Shown here: piece after piece, positions 1 to 7,046 of the stretch | Numbering within the stretch: position 1 is the first letter of the stretch | How the letters are laid out: each line of letters starts with the position of its first letter | NCBI GenBank assembly: GCA_937967685.1 | Contig: CALBTX010000175.1 | Span: 1-24,530, forward strand | Origin: an uncultured Bacillaceae bacterium | GTDB taxonomy: Bacteria; Bacillota; Bacilli; Caldalkalibacillales; Caldalkalibacillaceae | Direction of reading: 5' to 3' | Length of the DNA stretch: 24,530 bases | Position numbers and translations under genes: made by a program | The notes under the pieces: model-generated | The model's database searches: none | Seen by the model: the letters and a program-made list of their open reading frames with translations, nothing else | Told to the model about the DNA's origin: nothing

Positions 1-18
1 TGTTTGTCAGCGTTGAAT

Positions 19-549
19 TCAATTCCGGTCATCATCAAAAAACTTCGCTAAATCGGCCAGACGGGGATCCACTTCCTTGCGCTGTTCACCTTCGGTGATC
101 ACACGCCAGTTTTCACCTGACTGAGGAATGTTTTGAACACAAGATTCAACAGATGAGCATACCGGCCGATAAGGAATGGACAGTAAAACCGCCTGTTCAA
201 TAAACGGGGTTAAATCAAGCACATTCCCTTCCACTTGATGAATCTCTTCGAGGTCATCATCTTCTGCCGATGCCAAGCGGTTTTCAAGATGAAACCTCTC
301 TTCAAAAGGGATGGAGAAGTCCACTTGATTCGCAGTCAAACATCGCGCACAGGACAAAACATATTGGCCTGTCAATTCACCTGTGACTGTAAAAATACCA
401 GACTCTAGCCGTCCTTCTCCACGAAATTGCACCTCATCGACATGAAGCAAATGTTCATTGCGCTTTTCCAAACCCGACAAGTGATACGTTTTTTGTAAAG
501 GCAATGCTTCCCCATTTAAAGCCAAACATGTCCTGACCGGTATTTTCAT
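19..549 (-). CDS. yceD: YceD/DUF177 family protein (B. subtilis YlbN)
   Basis: 176 aa. The family is almost always encoded just upstream of rpmF (ribosomal protein L32) and is linked to large-subunit rRNA/ribosome metabolism; the exact role in Bacillus is unclear. The sequence shows the DUF177 hallmarks: a central CARCL motif and a later LDLTPFIEQAVLLSIPYRPVC stretch (written here only as a landmark), followed by CSSVESC. The usual C-terminal GLCPxCG motif is degraded. I chose the ATG at 549 because AAAGGGGTGAT lies just upstream; an in-frame TTG at 570 would precede that site. rpmF would be expected directly left of the window. A sigma-A promoter with consensus hexamers sits at 579-608. Identity is fairly secure from sequence plus its place next to divergent tmcAL. 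Confidence 0.85.
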   Translation of the reverse strand: MKIPVRTCLALNGEALPLQKTYHLSGLEKRNEHLLHVDEVQFRGEGRLESGIFTVTGELTGQYVLSCARCLTANQVDFSIPFEERFHLENRLASAEDDDLEEIHQVEGNVLDLTPFIEQAVLLSIPYRPVCSSVESCVQNIPQSGENWRVITEGEQRKEVDPRLADLAKFFDDDRN

Positions 550-578
550 CGTATCACCCCTTTGGAGCAACGAGATTT

Positions 579-608
579 ATTATAGCTTGAAAGTTGATCA
601 ATTGTCAA
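579..608 (-). promoter_or_regulatory. Sigma-A promoter for yceD(-rpmF)
   Basis: On the minus strand TTGACA (608-603) and TATAAT (584-579) are separated by 18 bp; both hexamers match the consensus exactly. The start point would be near 572, about 23 nt before the yceD ATG. It overlaps the opposing tmcAL promoter. Confidence 0.8.
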
Positions 609-615
609 ATAAGAT
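587..615 (+). promoter_or_regulatory. Sigma-A-like promoter for tmcAL
   Basis: TTGAAA (587-592), a 17 bp spacer, then TAAGAT (610-615). The -35 matches 5/6 and the -10 matches 4/6 of consensus. Transcription would start near 622, ahead of the GAGGTGAG Shine-Dalgarno at about 626-633. Because the promoter elements begin at 587, translation cannot start at an in-frame TTG located there. Confidence 0.55.
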
Positions 616-637
616 AAAGGTTGATGAGGTGAGAGAC

Positions 638-1882
638 ATGAACGTCGTCGGTTTGATTGTGGAATACAATCCATTACATAACGGCCACATGTATCATTTT
701 CGCCAGGCCAAAAAAATGACCGGAGCCGAAGCCGCCGTGGTCGTCATGAGCGGCAATTTTTTACAGCGCGGAGAACCTGCTTTAGTGTCCAAATGGGCCA
801 GGGCAAAAATGGCCTTGCACATGGGTGCGGACATCGTCATTGAATTGCCTTACGTTTACGCGACACAGCATGCCCAAGCCTTTGCTTACGGGGCCGTCTC
901 CCTCTTGAACCAACTTCCCTTTGTCACCCATCTATGTTTCGGCTCGGAAAGCGGCCATATTGAATCCTTTCGACGCCTGGCCCGAGAATTTCGCGACGAG
1001 CCTGAAGATTTCAGACTGAATTTGAAGCAAAAGTTAAAACAGGGTCAATCCTATCCGAAAGCTTACGGAGACACTTTACAACAATGGTTAGTCAGCCGAA
1101 ATTTGGATCCCTCCCTGGCCGAAAAACCGAACAACATCTTGGGCATGTATTATATGGCCGCTCTTTCCAAACTAAAAAGTACGATCGAACCGGTGACGAT
1201 AAAAAGAAAAAAAGCCGGTTACCATGATGTTCACTTTGCTGATCAACAACTGGCCAGCGCGACAAGCATCCGCCAAGCTTTATTCTCGACAGGCGAACCC
1301 GATTGGTCCTCTGTCGCTCCCTACGTCCCCCCCTTCACTTTGGACATCTTGAAGGAAGAACATGAAGCAGGAAGAGGGCTCATGCGCTGGGAAAATTATT
1401 ATGCGTATATTATTTATGCCCTGTTCACCCTATCGGCATCCGACATTCAAAGCATGTATGAGGTGGATGAAGGGATTGAACATCGCTTAAAGCAAAAGGC
1501 CCGGGAAGCTCAATCGGTTGAACATCTTTGCCGGTTGGTTAAAAGCAAACGCTATGCATGGAATCGCATTCAAAGAATGCTTGTCCATACGTTAACCCAG
1601 TTTAAAAAAACTGATGCCCAACGTTTACATCTGGAGCAGGGAGCACAATATATTCGTCTGTTGGGCTTTTCCGCGCTCGGAAGACAGCTTTTGAACGAGC
1701 ATAAAAAACAGTTGTCCATACCGCTCGTCTCAGCCATCACGAAAAATCAACATCCAATGATCGAATGGGACATTAAAGCCTCCCTCATTCACACATTAGG
1801 TTACAAACCGGACGTTCAGCCGACCGAAAGAAAGCGGGAATTCACTCAGGACCCGCTTTTTTCCGGCAATCGTTCCAAATAA
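638..1882 (+). CDS. tmcAL: tRNA(Met) cytidine acetate ligase TmcAL (YlbM)
   Basis: 414 aa, the usual family length (B. subtilis about 415). TmcAL activates acetate with ATP and forms N4-acetylcytidine at the wobble position (C34) of elongator tRNA(Met), so AUG is decoded faithfully. The N-terminus GLIVEYNPLHNGH contains the nucleotidyltransferase HxGH motif (H14-N-G-H17); most relatives have F where this one has L13. The later sequence is typical of the family (MSGNFLQRGEP, SATSIRQAL). The ATG at 638 is preceded by GAGGTGAG at good spacing, which rules out the longer reading from 587. The gene is divergent from yceD and convergent with ylbL, whose 3' end overlaps by 37 bp. This is the same arrangement as ylbM in B. 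subtilis. Confidence 0.93.
   Translation: MNVVGLIVEYNPLHNGHMYHFRQAKKMTGAEAAVVVMSGNFLQRGEPALVSKWARAKMALHMGADIVIELPYVYATQHAQAFAYGAVSLLNQLPFVTHLCFGSESGHIESFRRLAREFRDEPEDFRLNLKQKLKQGQSYPKAYGDTLQQWLVSRNLDPSLAEKPNNILGMYYMAALSKLKSTIEPVTIKRKKAGYHDVHFADQQLASATSIRQALFSTGEPDWSSVAPYVPPFTLDILKEEHEAGRGLMRWENYYAYIIYALFTLSASDIQSMYEVDEGIEHRLKQKAREAQSVEHLCRLVKSKRYAWNRIQRMLVHTLTQFKKTDAQRLHLEQGAQYIRLLGFSALGRQLLNEHKKQLSIPLVSAITKNQHPMIEWDIKASLIHTLGYKPDVQPTERKREFTQDPLFSGNRSK
1831..1862 (+). terminator. Intrinsic terminator inside the tmcAL/ylbL 3' overlap
   Basis: The stem AAAGCGGG (1831-1838) pairs with CCCGCTTT (1852-1859) across a 13 nt loop, and T continues to 1862. The hairpin lies within the last codons of tmcAL and around the ylbL stop codon. 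It should work best for rightward tmcAL transcription; on the other strand the arm ends in CTTTC, so leftward termination would be weaker. Confidence 0.6.
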
Positions 1883-2916
1883 TCCAGGGCGTCATGGATC
1901 GTTTCCACCGGAACGATTTCCATGTCTGATCCGATGTCTAAAGCGGTTTCTTTTGCCCTGTCGTAGTTGGAATGTTCTTTGCCCTGTTCATAGGGAGCAA
2001 AGAAAATGTCTGTCTCGGCTCGTTCCGCCGCAATGACTTTTTGATGAATCCCTCCGATCCGGCCGACATTTCCTTCGGCATCAATCGTTCCTGTTCCAGC
2101 GATGCGATACCCTTTGGTCAGATCGCCTTCCGTCAGCTGATTATAAATTTCCAAAGCAAACATTAATCCTGCCGAGGGCCCCCCGATGCGTTCGGTATTG
2201 ATGTTCACCGGCGGATCGACTTTGATGTCCCGTTGGGTTAGCGTGGCGATGCCCAAACCGGCTCTAGGGGGAATATTGTTCTCTTCCTCAGCCAGCGATT
2301 GAGGAAAATGGGCCAAGCGAAGCGTCGTTTCGTATTCTTCGTCATTGCGGATATATTTTAACGTCACGGTATCTCCGGCCTGTTTGGCATGTATGTAATC
2401 GATCAATGCTTCCGATGTGGACAGTGGTTTTCCATCAACATGTGTAATCAGATCGCCTATCTCCAACTGCTCTCGGGCGGGCATACCAGGGACGGTTTGG
2501 CTGACAAGCACACCTTGGTCATGGACCTCAACCTTTTTTCCGGCCAGTTCGTAAGCGACGAGAATGGCCGATTCTTGTGACGATTCCATCGCCTGCAGCT
2601 GGTAGCGGCTGTAATCATCCTCATCTTCAAATTGTGACAAAATGGAATCTTTATCAATGAGTTCCATATATTCATTCATTCTGGCAAAAGCGTAGCCGAT
2701 CGCATTCGCCTCCCCCATTCTAACCGTCGTCAACATAAATGTCCCCTGTTCCTCCTGTCCGTTTTCCACATCGATGATCGGCTCAAGCTCCACCGCCTCT
2801 CCCGGTTGAGAAATGTAATAAGGAAGAGGAATATAATAAAGACCGAGCAAGATGATCAAGGCGATGAGCGCAGCTTGCCAAACTTTATTTTTCAAGATCT
2901 TGTCAAACACGTTCAT
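1846..2916 (-). CDS. ylbL: YlbL, PDZ and Lon-like (S16) membrane-anchored serine protease
   Basis: 356 aa. One N-terminal transmembrane helix (about 13-30) anchors the protein outside the membrane. A PDZ domain spans about 125-205, with the GDLITHVDGKPL core. A Lon-type proteolytic domain follows at about 220-345. The catalytic dyad is visible: Ser248 in GGPSAG and Lys293 in GGIHQKVIAA, 45 residues apart as in B. subtilis YlbL (S234/K279). In B. subtilis YlbL and CtpA degrade the SOS division inhibitor YneA after DNA damage. I chose the ATG at 2916 for its AAGGAG Shine-Dalgarno; it overlaps the end of ylbK by 14 nt, so the two are probably translationally coupled. Automated pipelines often name such proteins SepM-family pheromone-processing protease. 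Confidence 0.92.
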   Translation of the reverse strand: MNVFDKILKNKVWQAALIALIILLGLYYIPLPYYISQPGEAVELEPIIDVENGQEEQGTFMLTTVRMGEANAIGYAFARMNEYMELIDKDSILSQFEDEDDYSRYQLQAMESSQESAILVAYELAGKKVEVHDQGVLVSQTVPGMPAREQLEIGDLITHVDGKPLSTSEALIDYIHAKQAGDTVTLKYIRNDEEYETTLRLAHFPQSLAEEENNIPPRAGLGIATLTQRDIKVDPPVNINTERIGGPSAGLMFALEIYNQLTEGDLTKGYRIAGTGTIDAEGNVGRIGGIHQKVIAAERAETDIFFAPYEQGKEHSNYDRAKETALDIGSDMEIVPVETIHDALDYLERLPEKSGS

Positions 2917-3721
2917 TCGTCTCCTTCCCTTGTGCAAGCAACGTCTTCAGCCTGGGAATGATTGCTAAAGCCGCTTTCTCTCCTTCCTCGATGATTTCAT
3001 CCACCTTAGTGAACATCGTTGTGCTGTAATGGCCTACTTTGGGACGCAAAATCAAGTCCGCTTCAATCATGCGCTGCTCCAATATTTCCCTTTCCATAAT
3101 ATCAATCGTCTGGGCAATGACGTCAAAGATGGAACGGATAGGAGATGTCGATTCAAAATAAGAAACATCCACGGCAATGACGATATCCGCCCCCATGTCT
3201 TTAACGACGGAAACAGGCACACGATCAATCACACCCCCGTCGACGAACAGCTCGCCGTCTATGTTCGCCGGAACAAAAATTCCGGGGATGGAAACACTCG
3301 CCCTGATCGCCTCGGCCATGGGTCCCTTTCGAAAAACTTTTCGCTTCCCCTTCTCTAAATGTGTAGCGACGATCGCCAAGGGAATGCCCGCCTCTTCAAT
3401 TTTTTTATTTTTCGTGAGCAGCCGAATGATTTCCTTTAATTTCTCCCCGGCGACTAAGCCCATTTTAGGGACGGTATAATCCACCCACAATTTTTGAGGA
3501 AAATAGGCCGTCAATTTTTTCATCTGAACGGGAGAATGGCCGAGCGCATACAATCCGCCTACGAGGGAACCCATGCTGCTACCGGCAATGATATGTACAG
3601 GAATGTCATGCTCCTCGAACACCTTCAATATGCCGATATGCGCCAACCCCCTCGCACCTCCCGAACCTAAAGCCAGGCCCACTTTAGGCCCTTTTGTCGA
3701 TGGCAGTTGTTGATCAAGCAT
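2903..3721 (-). CDS. ylbK: Patatin-like phospholipase family protein YlbK
   Basis: 272 aa patatin-fold serine hydrolase. The oxyanion-hole loop GSGGARG is at 19-25, the nucleophile Ser49 is in GSSMG (47-51), and the second member of the Ser-Asp dyad is Asp161 in the DGG motif. The family is related to RssA/NTE-type lipid acyl hydrolases. The substrate is unknown, and there is no signal peptide, so the enzyme is probably cytoplasmic or membrane-peripheral. GAGGTGAT sits 8 nt before the ATG at 3721. The gene overlaps ylbL downstream (leftward) and is divergent from ylbJ. The roughly 200 bp divergent spacer carries a 19 bp direct repeat. Confidence 0.9.
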   Translation of the reverse strand: MLDQQLPSTKGPKVGLALGSGGARGLAHIGILKVFEEHDIPVHIIAGSSMGSLVGGLYALGHSPVQMKKLTAYFPQKLWVDYTVPKMGLVAGEKLKEIIRLLTKNKKIEEAGIPLAIVATHLEKGKRKVFRKGPMAEAIRASVSIPGIFVPANIDGELFVDGGVIDRVPVSVVKDMGADIVIAVDVSYFESTSPIRSIFDVIAQTIDIMEREILEQRMIEADLILRPKVGHYSTTMFTKVDEIIEEGEKAALAIIPRLKTLLAQGKETNERV

Positions 3722-3753
3722 CAGGAATGATCACCTCTCTAAACTTTATTCCA

Positions 3754-3795
3754 TATGTGGACAAAACATGCGTATTTATGTGGACAAAAGATGCG
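3754..3795. repeat. 19 bp direct repeat, 23 bp period, in the ylbK-ylbJ divergent spacer
   Basis: TATGTGGACAAAACATGCG (3754-3772) recurs at 3777-3795 with one mismatch (C to G). The copies are separated by 4 bp. They lie 33 bp or more upstream of ylbK and about 130 bp upstream of ylbJ. A tandem operator or a slippage duplication would both fit. The rest of the 3722-3926 spacer shows only an A10 run near 3805 and no confident promoter. Confidence 0.8.
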
Positions 3796-3926
3796 CCAAC
3801 CGAAAAAAAAAAGCAAACGATGAACAAGGGGTTCTTCCTCAGGTCTAAATACACGTTTTTGGACGTACACATATACAAGCACTCATATTCCACTGAATCC
3901 ATTTACTACAATCACGGAGGTTGACC

Positions 3927-5189
3927 ATGCAGCGAATTAGCTACTTCAAAACGATTGGTTTGGCTCTTGTGTCCCTTTTCCTAGTGGTATCCATCATCAT
4001 GTTTCCGAAACAAGCTTTCGATGCTTCAGTCAAAGGTTTAAGCATCTGGTGGGAAGTTGTTTTCCCCGCACAGCTTCCTTTCTTCATTACCGCTGAACTG
4101 CTCATGGGATTCGGTGTTGTACATTTTGTAGGCATCTTGCTCGAACCACTGATGCGGCCGCTTTTTCGAGTGCCCGGTGTCGGGGGATTTGTCATGTCCA
4201 TGGGCCTGGCCTCAGGCTATCCGATGGGAGCAAAAATAACGGTCCGCTTAAGAGAACAGGAATTGATTTCCCGCACCGAGGGAGAACGTCTCGTCTGTAT
4301 TACGAGTACTTCAGGCCCTTTGTTTATGATCGGTGCCGTTGCCGTCGGTTTTTTTCATGACGCATCACTGGGCATTATTATCGCCGCCGCCCATTACATT
4401 TCAGCCATATGTGTCGGCTTAATCATGCGCTTTCATGGGAATAAAAATATGGATCGGAGCATCAATCTGCATGATCTCATGGCTTCGAACAATGGGTCAG
4501 TATCGAAGAGCATCCTTTTGCGGGCTTTACAAGGGATGCATCGGGCCCGGATTCAAGATGGGCGGCCAATGGGAACATTGATGGGAGATGCCGTGAAATC
4601 TTCCTTGCAAACTTTATTCATGATCGGCGGTTTCATCATCATGTTTTCGGTGCTGATCAATATCCTGTCCATCGTTGGTATCCGTCAACTTCTGACTGCT
4701 CTTTTGTCTGTCTTCTTGTTCCCCTTGGGCATGAACACGGAGTTGATCGCTGCCATCAGTGCCGGTTTGTTTGAAATCACGCTCGGCGCCCAACTAGCCA
4801 GCGAGGCCGCTGGCAATCCGCTCGTCTATCAAGTGGCGGTCGCCGGTGCGATCATTGCCTGGAGCGGATTGTCCGTGCATGCACAAGTGGCCAGCATGCT
4901 GGCAGATACAGACATACGCTATTATCCTTATATCGTGGCCAGAATGCTTCACTCCTTCCTCGTGTTTCTGTGGACATTCATTCTGTGGAATCCCATACAG
5001 CGATTCATCGGAACAGTCATTCCCACATTTCGTCCCGCGTTCGCGGCTGATGCCGTTCAACGCTGGGATGGATATGCTTATTTTAGTTATTCCCTTCTGT
5101 TCCTTTTTATCCTTTTAAGCGTACTCTGTCTGTTCGTTTTTCTCGCTCAATACATGGCCAAACGGAAAAAAGCAGCTCTTGACCGCTAA
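3927..5189 (+). CDS. ylbJ: Sporulation integral membrane protein YlbJ
   Basis: 420 aa polytopic membrane protein. Hydrophobic helices start at about 8-27 and recur to the C-terminus. Two nucleoside-recognition (Gate)-like segments are visible: MGLASGYPMGAK near residue 93 and SGLSVHAQVASML near residue 310. YlbJ is a sigma-E-controlled spore-envelope protein of B. subtilis required for heat-resistant spores; transport of a small molecule is suspected but unproven. ATG at 3927 is preceded by ACGGAGG with 6 nt spacing; an in-frame TTG at 3921 abuts the Shine-Dalgarno and was not used. The gene runs opposite to ylbK and coaD, as in B. subtilis. Its last codons contain the left arm of the coaD terminator. 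Confidence 0.9.
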   Translation: MQRISYFKTIGLALVSLFLVVSIIMFPKQAFDASVKGLSIWWEVVFPAQLPFFITAELLMGFGVVHFVGILLEPLMRPLFRVPGVGGFVMSMGLASGYPMGAKITVRLREQELISRTEGERLVCITSTSGPLFMIGAVAVGFFHDASLGIIIAAAHYISAICVGLIMRFHGNKNMDRSINLHDLMASNNGSVSKSILLRALQGMHRARIQDGRPMGTLMGDAVKSSLQTLFMIGGFIIMFSVLINILSIVGIRQLLTALLSVFLFPLGMNTELIAAISAGLFEITLGAQLASEAAGNPLVYQVAVAGAIIAWSGLSVHAQVASMLADTDIRYYPYIVARMLHSFLVFLWTFILWNPIQRFIGTVIPTFRPAFAADAVQRWDGYAYFSYSLLFLFILLSVLCLFVFLAQYMAKRKKAALDR

Positions 5190-5200
5190 TCAGAGCTGCT
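5166..5200 (-). terminator. Intrinsic terminator for coaD (leftward)
   Basis: A perfect 9 bp inverted repeat, AGCAGCTCT (5171-5179) and AGAGCTGCT (5192-5200), has a 12 nt loop. On the minus strand it is followed by a T6 run (5171-5166). It is embedded in the ylbJ 3' end and spans its stop codon. No T-run follows on the plus strand, so ylbJ termination here would be weak. Confidence 0.75.
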
Positions 5201-5248
5201 GGGTTGTCCACCTATACATCTTCTCAAGCTTGTGTGCTTGCACCCTTT

Positions 5249-5311
5249 GTGTTGACTGCTGAAGGTGTTAACTGTTGAGGGTGTTGAGTGCTATTGTGTT
5301 AGGCTGCTGAC
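5249..5311. repeat. Degenerate 16 bp tandem repeat downstream of coaD
   Basis: Four consecutive units begin with GTGTT: 5249-5264, 5265-5280, 5281-5295 and 5296-5311. The first two read GTGTTGACTGCTGAAG and GTGTTAACTGTTGAGG. Periods are 16, 16, 15 and 16. The array ends about 10 bp before the coaD stop codon, between it and the coaD terminator. Confidence 0.7.
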
Positions 5312-5320
5312 TTTAGTTTG

Positions 5321-5806
5321 CTACTGTTGACCGAATTTGTTCATCAAAGCCTCTTCAACCACCGTGGGCACCAAATCGGCCACAGATGCATGATATTTGG
5401 CAATTTCCTTGACAATGCTCGAACTTAAATAAGAGTATTTGTTATTGGTCATCATAAAAAAAGTTTCAATGGAATCATCAAGCTTACGGTTGATCGAGGC
5501 CATCTGCAATTCATACTCAAAATCGGAAACCGCTCTCAATCCTTTCACGATCGAGTGCGCGTTTTTCCGTTTCATGTAATCGATTAGCAAGCCGTTAAAG
5601 GCATCGACTTCCACATTCGGTATGTCCGCCGTCACTTGCTCCAACAGGTGCAGGCGTTCTTCGACGGAAAAGAGCGGTTCCTTACTCCTGTTATTCAAGA
5701 CGGCGACTATCACTTTATCAAAAATATTGGCCGCTCTTTTAATAATATCCAGATGACCATAAGTCACCGGATCGAAACTTCCTGGACAAACAGCCGTTTT
5801 CATCAT
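5321..5806 (-). CDS. coaD: Phosphopantetheine adenylyltransferase
   Basis: 161 aa, the same length as B. subtilis CoaD. It transfers AMP from ATP to 4'-phosphopantetheine to give dephospho-CoA, the penultimate step of CoA synthesis, in the cytoplasm. The N-terminal GSFDPVTYGH carries the (T/H)xGH nucleotidyltransferase motif (residues 15-18), and the FFMMTN and SSSIVKE segments are typical. I chose the ATG at 5806 because it forms an ATGA overlap with the rsmD stop codon and is preceded by AGGGGGAAG; longer readings run into rsmD. The rsmD-coaD pair is a conserved operon across Bacillales. Confidence 0.95.
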   Translation of the reverse strand: MMKTAVCPGSFDPVTYGHLDIIKRAANIFDKVIVAVLNNRSKEPLFSVEERLHLLEQVTADIPNVEVDAFNGLLIDYMKRKNAHSIVKGLRAVSDFEYELQMASINRKLDDSIETFFMMTNNKYSYLSSSIVKEIAKYHASVADLVPTVVEEALMNKFGQQ

Positions 5807-6369
5807 CTGTCTTCCCCCTTTTGCTGATACAGCCAAATTTTCGTCTGCCCATACGTCTGTTCCTTAAGCAACTCTATCCGTCCTGCATGCCCTGGGAGGG
5901 ATGTTTCTTTTTCTGTCTCTACCACCACATAACCGTAAGGATCCATTAACTTGGCTTCAGCAAGCATGGACAATTGTTCGGCAATTTTTTGATGAGCATA
6001 AGGAGGATCCATAAAAACGAGATTCAATTTTATCTCTCTTTTGACCAGAACCTTCAATGCCCGCATGGCGTCGTTGCGGTACACTTCACTTTGGGCAAGC
6101 AAATCCAACGTCTTTAAGTTTTGTTTAATGACGTGAACAGCCCGGGGATGGTGATCAACAAAAATCATCCGCTCCAATCCGCGGCTTAATGCTTCGATGC
6201 CCAAGCTCCCTGTGCCCGCATAGAGATCAAGGCCCATTCCCCCGGCAAAAAAAGGTTGAGGAAACAAGTTGAATATCATTTCCTTCACCCGATCGGTCGT
6301 CGGCCTTGTTCTTTTTCCGGGGACGGCTTGAAGCAAACGTCCTTTCTTCTGACCAGCAATGACACGCAT
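5803..6369 (-). CDS. rsmD: 16S rRNA (guanine(966)-N(2))-methyltransferase RsmD
   Basis: 188 aa. It methylates N2 of G966 in 16S rRNA within the small subunit, using S-adenosylmethionine. Motif I (LDLYAGTGSLGIEALSRG, about 47-64) binds SAM. Asp121-Pro-Pro-Tyr124 is the N-methyltransferase motif IV. The start ATG at 6369 has a modest GGTGAG site. It overlaps coaD by 4 nt. Its upstream region is shared with the divergent roxS-like sRNA, so its promoter must lie between about 6370 and 6490. B. subtilis calls this gene ylbH. Confidence 0.94.
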   Translation of the reverse strand: MRVIAGQKKGRLLQAVPGKRTRPTTDRVKEMIFNLFPQPFFAGGMGLDLYAGTGSLGIEALSRGLERMIFVDHHPRAVHVIKQNLKTLDLLAQSEVYRNDAMRALKVLVKREIKLNLVFMDPPYAHQKIAEQLSMLAEAKLMDPYGYVVVETEKETSLPGHAGRIELLKEQTYGQTKIWLYQQKGEDR

Positions 6370-6465
6370 GAACTCACCGGCTTACCGTTGATCTTTAGTC
6401 ATAATATGTACAGCCTGAAATGCTCTCATCCTATATTAGCACAAAATGATTTTTTTCGAGTATAT

Positions 6466-6495
6466 TTTCCGTAAAAAGTGTTCATAATTTATAAT
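6466..6495 (+). promoter_or_regulatory. Promoter of the RoxS/RsaE-like sRNA
   Basis: A perfect TATAAT (6490-6495) stands 18 bp downstream of a poor -35 (TTTCCG, 6466-6471). A consensus -10 with a weak -35 fits activator dependence. In B. subtilis, roxS is activated by ResD. I could not identify a clear ResD box. The start point would be near 6502. Confidence 0.55.
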
Positions 6496-6501
6496 GTCGG
6501 C

Positions 6502-6613
6502 TTCAAGGTAAGCCGATAGACAACCGCGGAGAAGACTTACGTTTCCCCATAAGCTCTTCCTCCGGTTTCTCCTCTCCCATTTTTTGCCACCTGCTTTGGC
6601 GGGTGGCTTTTTT
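6502..6613 (+). ncRNA. roxS: RoxS/RsaE-type C-rich regulatory sRNA
   Basis: About 110 nt, bounded by a TATAAT box and a strong rightward terminator, with no ORF of note. A 5' stem pairs AAGGTAAG (6505-6512) with CTTACGTT (6536-6543). The middle is pyrimidine-rich with several Shine-Dalgarno-complementary C tracts: TTTCCCC near 6542, CTTCCTCC near 6557 and CTCCTCTCCC near 6570. RoxS (RsaE in Staphylococcus) uses such C-rich regions to pair with ribosome-binding sites of central-metabolism mRNAs and adjust the NAD/NADH balance. From memory, the B. subtilis gene also lies between ylbG and ylbH(rsmD), which is the location here. The call rests on position, size, C-tracts and terminator; no covariance search was possible. 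Confidence 0.72.
6586..6613 (+). terminator. Intrinsic terminator of the sRNA
   Basis: GCCACCTGC (6586-6594) pairs with GCGGGTGGC (6599-6607) through a TTTG loop, nine pairs including one G-U, followed by T6. On the minus strand the run is A6, so it acts rightward only. Confidence 0.85.
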
Positions 6614-6653
6614 ATACCTATATGTTTTTGATACCCATTTGTCTATTTGAATT

Positions 6654-6698
6654 AAAAAACCTCTGCATGAATCAAGCGCTGGCCGATCCATGCAGAGG
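6654..6698 (-). terminator. Intrinsic terminator after ylbG (leftward)
   Basis: CCTCTGCATG (6660-6669) and CATGCAGAGG (6689-6698) form a perfect 10 bp stem with a 19 nt loop. T6 follows on the minus strand (6659-6654). It separates leftward ylbG/res transcription from the opposing sRNA. Confidence 0.85.
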
Positions 6699-6704
6699 CT
6701 GGAT

Positions 6705-6980
6705 TTAATAACCGAGCTTATAATCGTATTCCTTGGCCTTGTCGGGTTTCGTATTTTGAAATTCGGTCTTTAATTCATGGCGATGGGACACTTCGACTTT
6801 TTTGACGTAATTTAATCCGTTTAATTTCGCTAGCGTTGCTTCCAATTGATTTTCACTGACGTAAAGAATGGCGTAGCGCATTTTTCGGGAAACGTAATGG
6901 ACATTGCCCAGGCGGCGCAGATGTCTGGCCATTTTCAAATTGTTTAACCAGACGGCTAAACCGACTCGTTTTTCGAACAT
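6705..6980 (-). CDS. ylbG: YlbG family protein (DUF2129)
   Basis: 91 aa, the usual size of the family (about 90). The function is unknown; YlbG is a small cytoplasmic protein conserved in Bacillales. The sequence carries the family features: an N-terminal VWLNNLKMARHLRRLGNVHYVSRKMRYAILYV region (landmark only) and a basic, Lys-rich tail ending YKLGY. I chose the ATG at 6980 because AGAGGAG lies 7 nt upstream; an extension to 7049 reads through that site. It has a candidate promoter of its own at 7018-7046 and a terminator directly downstream. In B. subtilis ylbG follows ylbF; here resE takes that upstream place. Confidence 0.85.
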   Translation of the reverse strand: MFEKRVGLAVWLNNLKMARHLRRLGNVHYVSRKMRYAILYVSENQLEATLAKLNGLNYVKKVEVSHRHELKTEFQNTKPDKAKEYDYKLGY

Positions 6981-7017
6981 ATTCCGTCTCCTCTTTCCAA
7001 CGGGGGTGGCTAGTTTC

Positions 7018-7046
7018 ATGGTAACACGGCCTTTTAATTCTGACAA
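7018..7046 (-). promoter_or_regulatory. Candidate sigma-A promoter for ylbG
   Basis: On the minus strand TTGTCA (7046-7041), a 17 bp spacer and TACCAT (7023-7018). The -35 matches 5/6 and the -10 matches 4/6. It sits in the 83 bp resE-ylbG gap and would let ylbG be expressed apart from the res operon. Confidence 0.4.

Noticed and set aside
587..637. N-terminal extension of tmcAL from TTG at 587
   Set aside because: The stretch contains the promoter -35 and -10 boxes and the Shine-Dalgarno of the ATG at 638; the family protein starts at that ATG.
3883..3912. Sigma-E-like promoter for ylbJ: TCATATT, 15 bp, ACTACAAT
   Set aside because: The boxes match fairly well, but the implied start point (about 3919) would fall in the ylbJ Shine-Dalgarno (3914-3920), leaving a leader without a ribosome site.
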